A DNA stretch of 5,034 nt from Bacillota bacterium (GTDB taxonomy: Bacteria; Bacillota_B; Desulfitobacteriia; Desulfitobacteriales; Desulfitobacteriaceae): positions 1 to 5,034 of the forward strand of contig JAJYAS010000320.1 in the NCBI GenBank assembly GCA_021779415.1, in the 5' to 3' direction. Within the stretch, counting starts at the first letter, position 1. Each line of letters opens with the position of its first letter. A model generated the notes under the pieces. It was not told where the DNA came from, searched no databases, and saw only the letters and a program-made list of their open reading frames with translations. Shown here one piece after another: positions 1-5,034 of the stretch. Position numbers and translations under genes: made by a program.

Positions 1-3
1 AAT

Positions 4-9
4 GAGGAG
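4..9 (+). promoter_or_regulatory. Ribosome binding site of the DUF1638 gene
   Basis: GAGGAG lies six bases upstream of ATG 16 and zero bases upstream of ATG 10. This spacing favours ATG 16 as the true start, giving an N-terminus MKIKLIGC that begins directly with the first beta strand. Confidence 0.7.
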
Positions 10-15
10 ATGCCC

Positions 16-699
16 ATGAAGATAAAACTCATCGGTTGTGCTTCAACCATGAATGAAGTTTGCTGGAGAGGGTTGCCAGAAACTGTGGATTCCGAGTTCC
101 TCGATTTTAATTTCCACGCCAAACCTAATCTGCTTCATCGGCGTCTTCAGGAACTCATTGATCAGAGCCAGGACTACGATCTGATCATTACGACCTATAA
201 TCGATGTTCAAATGCCGTTGTCGGTTTGCTTTCTCCACGAGTACCGCTCCTTATGCCGAAAACTCATGATTGTATCTCACTGTTGCTGGGGTCTAATGAA
301 AGGCAACTAAACTTGCTTAGAGAAAACCCTGGAACTTATTACTTCAGCCGGGGATGGCTGGACCACGGTCGGACCCCCTATGCCGAATACTTAGAATATG
401 TGGATCGATATGGAGAGGGAAAGGCTGGAGAACTGATCAAAATGTTGTATGGAAGTTACAACAAGGCTGTTCTCATTGTGACGCCTGGACCCAAAGATCT
501 TGAAAAATACCGAAATAAGGTCTTGAAAATTGCCGACTTCTTCGGGTGGGAAGTAGGAGAAGTAGAAGGAAATTTAGATCTTCTAAACTCATTGTTAAAC
601 GGTAACACTGGGAACGATATCGTATACGTAGAACCAGGACAGACAGTTACAGTCAATATGTTAGCAGGAGGAAATTATGGAAATAACGATACTCCCTAA
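16..699 (+). CDS. DUF1638 family protein, RACo neighbour
   Basis: This 227-residue soluble protein of unknown biochemical function matches the DUF1638 family (Pfam PF07796, recognised from memory). Family-like blocks are an N-terminal beta strand ending IGCAST (residues 6-11), a central NRCSNAVVGL (62-71), PLLMPKTHDCISLLLGS (77-93), a GTYYFSRGWL segment and a late EPGQTVT. H34, C64, H84 and C86 are candidate metal or cofactor ligands; this is inference. The usual LGYG-like stretch before the central cysteine reads TTYN here. No signal peptide or membrane segment is seen. I chose ATG 16 because GAGGAG at 4-9 lies six bases before it, whereas the in-frame ATG at 10 touches that site. The last 23 bases overlap the RACo gene. 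From general knowledge, DUF1638 genes often sit with MttB/MtgB-type methyltransferases, corrinoid proteins and RACo, so a role in corrinoid methyl transfer is likely but unproven. Confidence 0.86.
   Translation: MKIKLIGCASTMNEVCWRGLPETVDSEFLDFNFHAKPNLLHRRLQELIDQSQDYDLIITTYNRCSNAVVGLLSPRVPLLMPKTHDCISLLLGSNERQLNLLRENPGTYYFSRGWLDHGRTPYAEYLEYVDRYGEGKAGELIKMLYGSYNKAVLIVTPGPKDLEKYRNKVLKIADFFGWEVGEVEGNLDLLNSLLNGNTGNDIVYVEPGQTVTVNMLAGGNYGNNDTP
666..671 (+). promoter_or_regulatory. Ribosome binding site of the RACo gene, inside the DUF1638 frame
   Basis: A perfect AGGAGG lies five bases before ATG 677 and wholly within the coding sequence of the preceding gene, which ends only at 699. Ribosomes finishing DUF1638 would pass over the RACo start, so the two genes are probably translationally coupled. 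The site also supports the RACo start chosen here. Confidence 0.8.
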
Positions 700-2509
700 T
701 CGTCTCATGGTGACGGAGGAAAAGGAAACCTTAATGGAAGCGCTAGTACGCTATCATCTTCCCGTGCAATCTATTTGTAATGGCAAAGGGACGTGTGGCA
801 AATGCAAAGTTCGAATGACAGGGTATATCTCCCAGCCTAGTGAGCGTGATTTAGCACATCTTAATGAGCAGGAATTACAAGCGGGAGTGCGTCTGGCCTG
901 CACCGTCATACCTCAAGCGGGCATGGTCATTGAACTAGATTTTGTTGAGAGCCAGGATCGCAAAGAAACTGCTCTGATGGGAATGAAGACTACAAATTTA
1001 GACCCTGGGGTTAAAAAAGTATTCATTCAGTCTAGCAAGCCATCCCTCTCTGACGAACGTGGAGATTGGGACAGAGTCGCCGATACACTCAAGACAGTTA
1101 CTGGTAAAGACTATGTCAACGCTGATCTGACCATCCTGGGTAAGGTGCCAAGTGTTTTAAGAGCGAATAAATTCGCCCTTACTGCTACACTTTCACAAGA
1201 CACGATTTTGGACCTTGAAGCGGGAGATACGACAAAACGACTTTATGGTGCTGCGGTCGATATTGGAACCACTAGTGTCGCTGTGGCTTTAGTCGATTTA
1301 TTACAAGGAACAGTCCTAAAAGTTGTCTCAACTGAAAATCAACAAACAGCCTACGGCGCGGATGTAATTTCCCGTATTGCATTTGCTAATGAAGGTCGTG
1401 AAAGTGCCCTGACTTTGCAACGTGCAGTCAGAAGAACGCTTAATCAGTTGCTCGAAGAGCTTGCAGTCAAATCAGACGTAAGTAAAAACGAGATTTTCAA
1501 AATGACGATTGTGGGCAATACGACGATGCATCATCTCCTTCTCGGTTTAGAGGTATCTCATCTGGCAGTTTCTCCGTTCGTCTCAGTATGCAACAGACCG
1601 TTGGAGTTTTCGGCGCTTGAATTGGGACTAGAAATCAATCCTCAAGCAAGGATTTCGCTCTTGCCAAATATAGGGAGTTTTGTGGGGGGAGATACCGTAG
1701 GGGCAATAGTCGGGGCACCGAAAGTTCTAGGACCGGGTAATCATTTGCTTATTGACTTAGGAACGAATTGTGAGCTATTCTTAAAAACTGAAACTATGAT
1801 GATGGCTTGTTCTACTGCTGCTGGACCTGCCTTTGAGGGTGCAGGGATTACCCATGGAATGAGGGCAAAGCAAGGGGCCATTGAAGGGGTAACTCTTACG
1901 GAAAATGGAGTAGAATGTCAAGTCATCGGTGGTCAGGAACCGATTGGAATTTGTGGCTCTGGTCTTATTGAGGGAATTGATGAGATGAGAAAGGTCGGAG
2001 TTATTAACAAACAAGGGAAGATAGCCGACCCCGAAAATGCTCAAGAGCTTTCACCTGAGTTGCTCAAACGAATTCGCATGGGTGAAAAAGGGCGTGAATT
2101 TGTCTTGACCTATGGTACAGCTCAAGGGTGGGATGTGACCTTGAGTCAAAAAGATATCGGGGAAATGCAGTTGGCTAAAGGAGCGGTCTGTGCCGGAATT
2201 AAGACGCTGGTAGAAATGGCAGGAATTACAGTTCCAGAACTTGATTCGGTGACATTATCCGGAACGTTTGCCACGTATCTCAAGGCCCACAATATTTTGA
2301 ATATTGGACTAGTTCCGGATGTTGCCCCGGATAGAATAAAGACGGTAGGTAATGCTGCCCATGTTGGCGCCATACGGACACTTCTAGATCGACATGAGCT
2401 GACTATGGCGGGAGAACTTTATCGTAAGATTAGCCATGTTGAACTGGGTGGTAGTGCAACATTCTCCAATTATTTTATGAATAGTATGTATCTTGAACAA
2501 TTAAGTTAA
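677..2509 (+). CDS. Reductive activator of corrinoid proteins (RACo), [2Fe-2S]/ASKHA ATPase
   Basis: This 610-residue cytoplasmic protein is predicted to use ATP hydrolysis to drive reduction of an inactive Co(II) corrinoid protein to Co(I), with electrons passing through its own iron-sulfur cluster. The N-terminal domain (about 1-95) has the plant-ferredoxin-type cluster pattern C34-x5-C40-x2-C43-x31-C75. A linker and middle domain follow. The ASKHA part begins near residue 190, with phosphate motif DIGTTSVA (195-202), VGNTTMHH (279-286), a second motif DLGTNCE (360-366), then CSTAAGPAFEGAGI, GICGSGLIEG and LSGTFATYL. This order matches the RACo linker, middle and C-terminal (DUF4445) domains, and the length is normal for the family. 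Two positions look off-consensus from memory: C365 where Gly is common (DIGTNGE), and FAT where FG is usual. The start is fixed by AGGAGG five bases upstream. Its corrinoid partner is not in the window, so the exact client is unknown. Confidence 0.93.
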   Translation: MEITILPNRLMVTEEKETLMEALVRYHLPVQSICNGKGTCGKCKVRMTGYISQPSERDLAHLNEQELQAGVRLACTVIPQAGMVIELDFVESQDRKETALMGMKTTNLDPGVKKVFIQSSKPSLSDERGDWDRVADTLKTVTGKDYVNADLTILGKVPSVLRANKFALTATLSQDTILDLEAGDTTKRLYGAAVDIGTTSVAVALVDLLQGTVLKVVSTENQQTAYGADVISRIAFANEGRESALTLQRAVRRTLNQLLEELAVKSDVSKNEIFKMTIVGNTTMHHLLLGLEVSHLAVSPFVSVCNRPLEFSALELGLEINPQARISLLPNIGSFVGGDTVGAIVGAPKVLGPGNHLLIDLGTNCELFLKTETMMMACSTAAGPAFEGAGITHGMRAKQGAIEGVTLTENGVECQVIGGQEPIGICGSGLIEGIDEMRKVGVINKQGKIADPENAQELSPELLKRIRMGEKGREFVLTYGTAQGWDVTLSQKDIGEMQLAKGAVCAGIKTLVEMAGITVPELDSVTLSGTFATYLKAHNILNIGLVPDVAPDRIKTVGNAAHVGAIRTLLDRHELTMAGELYRKISHVELGGSATFSNYFMNSMYLEQLS

Positions 2510-2521
2510 TTGAATGTTGCA
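2455..2521. repeat. Inverted repeat spanning the RACo stop codon
   Basis: TGCAACATTC at 2455-2464 is the exact reverse complement of GAATGTTGCA at 2512-2521. Inside it, AATTA (2468-2472) can pair with TAATT (2507-2511), leaving a three-base bulge (2465-2467) and a 34-base loop. The RACo stop (2507-2509) lies in the 3' arm. A smaller near-palindrome, CAATTAA-G-TTAATTG at 2498-2512, competes with this fold. No T-run follows, so this is not a standard intrinsic terminator. It could stabilise the mRNA 3' end or be chance. Confidence 0.4.
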
Positions 2522-2540
2522 TAAAGACAGAAAATTACTC

Positions 2541-2569
2541 TTAAATTATTGGACAAGAAAGGTTATAAT
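2541..2569 (+). promoter_or_regulatory. Probable sigma-A-type promoter for the metF unit
   Basis: A perfect TATAAT lies at 2564-2569. At 17-base spacing upstream is TTAAAT (2541-2546), which matches only three of six positions of TTGACA, so an activator may help. Transcription would start near 2576, leaving a leader of about 50 bases, too short for a known large riboswitch. The promoter suggests metF can be expressed separately from the RACo pair. Confidence 0.55.
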
Positions 2570-2614
2570 GGGATAGAGTAGAAAATAATGTCCATATTAA
2601 ATGGGTTAAAAGGG

Positions 2615-2620
2615 AGAGGA
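2615..2620 (+). promoter_or_regulatory. Ribosome binding site of metF
   Basis: AGAGGA, within a purine-rich stretch from 2611, lies eight bases before ATG 2629. It supports that start over later in-frame codons. Confidence 0.6.
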
Positions 2621-2628
2621 ACTAGGGA

Positions 2629-4203
2629 ATGGAAAACAAGTTCAAAGAATCATTGCTGGATAAAAACACGCTATCCGTGACGTGGGAACTCGTGCCGGGG
2701 AGAGGCGCAAACGAAAAGGCTCAGGCAACTGCTATAGCCTCTGCTGAGCAAGCAGCTAAGGGTGGCAGAGTCCATGCGCTCACCATTACAGATAATCCTG
2801 GTGGCAACCCGGCAATTCTCGCGGATTATTTAGGAATGGAAATCCTCAAAATGGGGATTGAACCTTTGGTACATTTCACCTGTAAAGATAAGAACCGTAA
2901 TCAAATGGAAAGTCAATTGTACGCGTTAGATCGTGCAAAAGTTCGTAACCTTTTAGTGATGACAGGAGACTATACCTATTCTGGATTTAAAGGACGCCCT
3001 AAACCAGTCTTCGATCTTGATCCCTCCAATACATTACAACTGATAACAGAAATGAATAAGGGCTTAGAAGTTCCAGGTATGAAGGGACCGACTTATCACG
3101 CACCTAGTGACTTTTTTGCTGGAGCTGCTGTTTCCCCGTTCAAGTCTACTGAGGCTGAACTGATGGTTCAGTACTACAAGCTGAAAAAGAAAATTGAAGG
3201 TGGCGCTCAATTTGTCGTTACGCAGCTCGGGTATGACGTCAGGAAATGTCACGAAGTCTTACAGTTTTTAAAGGTTAATAATCTTGATGTTCCAGTTGTG
3301 GGAAATATTTATGTTCTCCCATATGGAGCGGCTAATGTTATGAATCAAAACAAGTTGCCTGGTTGTGTTGTTACAGACAAACTTTTGGCCGAACTCAATG
3401 AGGAAAAGGGCGCTGCAGACAAAGGGGTAGGGCAGCGGATGTTGCGGGCAGCCAAATTGTACGCGATTTTGAAAGGTCTGGGCTTTGCAGGAGTTCATAT
3501 TGGCGGACATAATCTTAAGTATGAACAAGTGGAGTACATTCTTGATAAGGGAGAAGAACTTAGCCCGAATTGGCTCGAACTAGTCAAGGAGTTTGATTAC
3601 CCTCAAACGAACGGCTTCTATTACTTTGAAAAAGATGAGAAAACAGGACTCAATACCGATCGACCCACAAATCGTGCCAATCTCCCCTTAGATGCTCCAG
3701 CTGGTGCGATGTATACAATGATGCGGGGGATGCATGGTCTTTTATTCACACCTAATAAGAAACTATTCCCCATGATGCGCGGGATATATCGTTCGGCAGA
3801 AGGTAAGAAAAATACCGAAAGAAGATTGCATGCACTTGAGCATATCGCGAAGGTAGTCATGCTTGATTGTAAAGATTGTGGGGACTGTGCCATGCTGGAT
3901 ATGGCCTATCTTTGTCCGATGTCACAATGTCCTAAGAATCAACGTAACGGGGCTTGTGGAGGGAGCTTAGACGGCTGGTGTGAGGTTTATCCAAAGGAGA
4001 AGAAATGTGTCTGGGTAAGGGCATATGCGAGACTCAAGAAATATGGAGAAGAAGCAAGCTTAGATGTTCCCCCAGTACCCCCAGCTAACTGGGATTTCTA
4101 TCAGACGTCCTCCTGGTCTAATTTTTACTTAGGAAAAGATCATTCCGCCCCAATATTAGGAATCAAGCGACCAGAGAGTAAGGTTCCGGAGATTAAAAAA
4201 TAA
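2629..4203 (+). CDS. metF: 5,10-methylenetetrahydrofolate reductase with MetV-like cysteine-rich C-terminal domain
   Basis: This 524-residue cytoplasmic flavoenzyme is predicted to interconvert methylene- and methyl-tetrahydrofolate. The MetF barrel covers roughly residues 1-305. E20 in TWELVPG fits the catalytic Glu of MetF, and further family blocks are TDNPGGNP (54-61), HFTCKDKNR (82-90), MTGDY with D114, the folate-side VVTQLGYD (196-203) and GVHIGGH. MetF alone is usually about 290-310 residues. The extra 200 residues match the 'methylenetetrahydrofolate reductase C-terminal' domain of MetV, with eight clustered cysteines: C414, C417, C420, C429, C434, C443, C451 and C460, in a CxxCxxC then CPxxxC arrangement likely to bind Fe-S or zinc. 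In acetogens MetF and MetV are often separate partner subunits; here they are one chain. The electron donor is not shown: no NADH domain, HdrABC or RnfC homologue is in the window. It is probably cotranscribed with the small gene 44 bases downstream. Confidence 0.9.
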   Translation: MENKFKESLLDKNTLSVTWELVPGRGANEKAQATAIASAEQAAKGGRVHALTITDNPGGNPAILADYLGMEILKMGIEPLVHFTCKDKNRNQMESQLYALDRAKVRNLLVMTGDYTYSGFKGRPKPVFDLDPSNTLQLITEMNKGLEVPGMKGPTYHAPSDFFAGAAVSPFKSTEAELMVQYYKLKKKIEGGAQFVVTQLGYDVRKCHEVLQFLKVNNLDVPVVGNIYVLPYGAANVMNQNKLPGCVVTDKLLAELNEEKGAADKGVGQRMLRAAKLYAILKGLGFAGVHIGGHNLKYEQVEYILDKGEELSPNWLELVKEFDYPQTNGFYYFEKDEKTGLNTDRPTNRANLPLDAPAGAMYTMMRGMHGLLFTPNKKLFPMMRGIYRSAEGKKNTERRLHALEHIAKVVMLDCKDCGDCAMLDMAYLCPMSQCPKNQRNGACGGSLDGWCEVYPKEKKCVWVRAYARLKKYGEEASLDVPPVPPANWDFYQTSSWSNFYLGKDHSAPILGIKRPESKVPEIKK

Positions 4204-4233
4204 AGCATCAGGTCAAACACAAATCTGATTTTT

Positions 4234-4239
4234 GGAGGG
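4234..4239 (+). promoter_or_regulatory. Ribosome binding site of the small cysteine protein gene
   Basis: GGAGGG lies eight bases before ATG 4248. This is a strong site in the 44-base gap after metF, and it confirms that the 105-codon frame is a translated gene. Confidence 0.7.
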
Positions 4240-4247
4240 ACAATATC

Positions 4248-4565
4248 ATGGCAACAGGAGTAATAAACTGCGGGATCTGCGGATTTACCATTAATGTCAA
4301 AGCAGTGAGCGATAGCGATCAAAATGTAAAATTAGAGATTATCAGTGATTGTCCCAACTACCAGAAAATTGCCAAAGAATTAACTGAGGTTGATGCCTAC
4401 AAAGAAGTTTTCAACAAACTCCATATGGGGAGAGTTTATGAAGTGTTTGCTAAATATAGCCCTCATCCCAGTTGCCCAGGTGTTTCTGGAATTCTAAAGA
4501 CGGTTGAAGTGGCTGCAGGTTTGGCCTTATCGCAAAACGTTAGTATGAACATAACCAAAGAATAA
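4248..4565 (+). CDS. Small conserved cysteine protein, resembles DUF6951
   Basis: This is a 105-residue soluble protein of unknown function. It opens with NCGICGF (7-13, giving C8-x2-C11), then has ISDCPNYQKIA around C35 and HPSCPGVSGILKTVEVAAGLAL around C76, ending in a short strand VSMNI. The layout CGICGF / SDCP / CP / EVAAGLAL looks like the small bacterial and archaeal family I remember as DUF6951. The family name is recalled, not searched. Four conserved-looking cysteines (C8, C11, C35, C76) suggest one metal or Fe-S site, or redox chemistry; this is inference. No signal peptide or membrane segment is visible. It follows metF by 44 bases with a strong ribosome binding site and no convincing terminator between them, so an operon is likely. 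A terminator-like hairpin starts six bases after its stop. It may serve the reductase or a corrinoid/methyl pathway, but nothing in the sequence proves that. Confidence 0.82.
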   Translation: MATGVINCGICGFTINVKAVSDSDQNVKLEIISDCPNYQKIAKELTEVDAYKEVFNKLHMGRVYEVFAKYSPHPSCPGVSGILKTVEVAAGLALSQNVSMNITKE

Positions 4566-4571
4566 CAAAAA

Positions 4572-4609
4572 GAGACCCATTGACGATTGTATGATCGTTA
4601 GTGGGTCTC
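4572..4609. terminator. Terminator hairpin after the metF unit
   Basis: GAGACCCA (4572-4579) pairs with TGGGTCTC (4602-4609). The stem continues inward through TTGACGAT / ATCGTTAG with two G-U pairs, giving 16 bp closed by a six-base loop (4588-4593). On the + strand only a broken T-rich tail follows (AAATTTAGTTT). On the - strand the stem is followed by five T residues (complement of 4567-4571). It most likely ends the metF transcript and may also block antisense transcription. Confidence 0.72.
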
Positions 4610-4645
4610 AAATTTAGTTTAACACACTGAATTCCAATCCTAACA

Positions 4646-4673
4646 TTTTTATGTCGCATAACTAGGGTATAAT
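4646..4673 (+). promoter_or_regulatory. Probable promoter of the lipoprotein gene
   Basis: A perfect TATAAT at 4668-4673 sits 36 bases before the start codon and follows the terminator hairpin. The best -35 is weak: TTTTTA at 4646-4651 with a 16-base spacer. Transcription would begin near 4680, with the ribosome binding site AGGAGG (4695-4700) in a short leader. Confidence 0.5.
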
Positions 4674-4709
4674 GGAGATCGTAAGTATCAAACCAGGAGG
4701 AAATGTGAC

Positions 4710-5034
4710 ATGAAAAAGATAGGTTGGGTTGGAGTTGCATTGCTGAGTGCTCTGCTATTAAGCACGACGGGGTGTTCAAATGGGGTAAATTCGTCGACTG
4801 TGCTAGCGACAGCGACAGCGCCAGTTTCAGGAAAAATGACGGTTACCTTTATCGACGTTGGTCAAGGAGATGCCACACTTATTCAGGCCCCCGGTGGAAA
4901 AGTTCTGCTCATAGATGGAGGACCCAAAGATGGGGAAGCTGCTGTTTTGGCCACTTTGAAAACCAAAGGAATTAAACACCTGAGCATTTTAGCGACCCAT
5001 GAAGATGCAGATCACATTACGGCTCTGGATAATG
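4710..5034 (+). CDS. ComEC-like metallo-beta-lactamase-fold lipoprotein (5' part)
   Basis: The first 108 residues are visible; the gene runs off the window. The start has AGGAGG nine bases upstream. Residues 1-21 form a lipoprotein signal: MKK, a hydrophobic core, then STTGC with C22 as the likely lipidated cysteine. The lipobox is relaxed because T, not L, is at -3. A Ser/Thr/Ala-rich linker (23-41) includes a short AGCGAC tandem repeat in the DNA (4805-4820). The metallo-beta-lactamase domain starts near residue 43 with FIDVGQGDATLI (47-58), LLIDGGP (66-72) and the metal motif THEDADH (96-102), in the HxDxDH form usual for ComEC/Rec2 C-terminal domains. The mature protein would be an extracellular membrane-anchored hydrolase, perhaps a nuclease or phosphodiesterase; the substrate is unknown. 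Having no ComEC membrane channel upstream of the domain, it is a stand-alone member and probably not part of the one-carbon operon. Confidence 0.87.
   Translation, partial: MKKIGWVGVALLSALLLSTTGCSNGVNSSTVLATATAPVSGKMTVTFIDVGQGDATLIQAPGGKVLLIDGGPKDGEAAVLATLKTKGIKHLSILATHEDADHITALDN

Noticed and set aside
3..5. TGA as the stop of an upstream gene overlapping this operon
   Set aside because: Only one codon is visible and its frame cannot be known, so it is not called.
10..12. Earlier in-frame ATG for the DUF1638 gene
   Set aside because: It directly abuts GAGGAG (4-9), leaving no spacing. ATG 16 has six bases and gives the usual family N-terminus.
2550..2594. TGGACA / TGTCCA inverted pair flanking the metF -10 box
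   Set aside because: Six-base arms 33 bases apart are expected by chance and match no operator I know.
2510..2628. Riboswitch or small RNA in the metF leader
   Set aside because: The predicted leader is about 50 bases and shows no S-box, cobalamin or T-box signature.
1781..3893. Several 60-90 codon open frames on the - strand (e.g. 1781-2044, 2146-2373, 3064-3252, 3268-3528, 3621-3893)
   Set aside because: They lie opposite strongly supported RACo and MetF coding sequence, and their products match no family I recognise.
4207..4233. ATCAG/CTGAT hairpin followed by TTTTT between metF and the small gene
   Set aside because: A five-base AT-rich stem with a 13-base loop is too weak for a terminator, and the downstream gene would lose its promoter.
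4805..4820. Short AGCGAC tandem repeat
   Set aside because: It has only about 2.7 copies and simply encodes the Ala/Thr-rich linker after the lipoprotein signal.
4724..4975. Open frame of 83 codons on the + strand inside the lipoprotein gene
   Set aside because: It is a frame-shifted shadow. The frame from 4710 has a ribosome binding site, a signal peptide and clear metallo-beta-lactamase motifs.
1..5034. CRISPR array, tRNA, rRNA or insertion sequence
   Set aside because: No regularly spaced repeats, tRNA-like arms, rRNA blocks or transposase motifs were seen on either strand.

Overview
The window reads as part of an anaerobic one-carbon (methyl-group) metabolism region from a moderately AT-rich, low-GC Gram-positive-type bacterium. 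Strong GGAGG-type ribosome binding sites, TATAAT -10 boxes, a lipoprotein signal and the gene content (RACo-type corrinoid activator, DUF1638, MetF joined to a MetV-like cysteine-rich domain) fit a Clostridia/Peptococcales member such as Desulfosporosinus or Desulfitobacterium. The genus is inferred from gene content and general look, not from a database match. All supported genes are on the + strand.

Region 1 (about 1-2509) holds two translationally coupled genes. The first is a DUF1638 protein (16-699). The second is a 610-residue reductive activator of corrinoid proteins (RACo), with an N-terminal [2Fe-2S] ferredoxin domain and a C-terminal ASKHA ATPase (677-2509). The reading frames overlap by 23 bases. 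In known systems RACo returns the inactive Co(II) state of corrinoid methyl-carrier proteins to Co(I). No methyltransferase or corrinoid protein lies in the window; they are expected upstream, because the first gene sits at the window edge.

Region 2 (2510-4610) starts with a 119-base intergenic stretch carrying a plausible sigma-A-type promoter. It continues with a single-chain 5,10-methylenetetrahydrofolate reductase carrying a MetV-like C-terminal domain (2629-4203). A small four-cysteine protein resembling DUF6951 follows (4248-4565). A 16-bp hairpin six bases after the last stop closes the unit.

Region 3 (4611-5034) has its own -10 box and the 5' part of a lipoprotein with a ComEC-like metallo-beta-lactamase fold. 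It is cut by the window end and looks unrelated to the one-carbon genes.

Taken together (inference): corrinoid methyltransferases, kept active by RACo, would move methyl groups from a methylated substrate to tetrahydrofolate. The MetF-MetV fusion would interconvert methyl- and methylene-tetrahydrofolate, linking methyl intake to oxidation or to the Wood-Ljungdahl pathway. The least understood parts are the DUF1638 protein beside RACo and the small cysteine protein beside the reductase.
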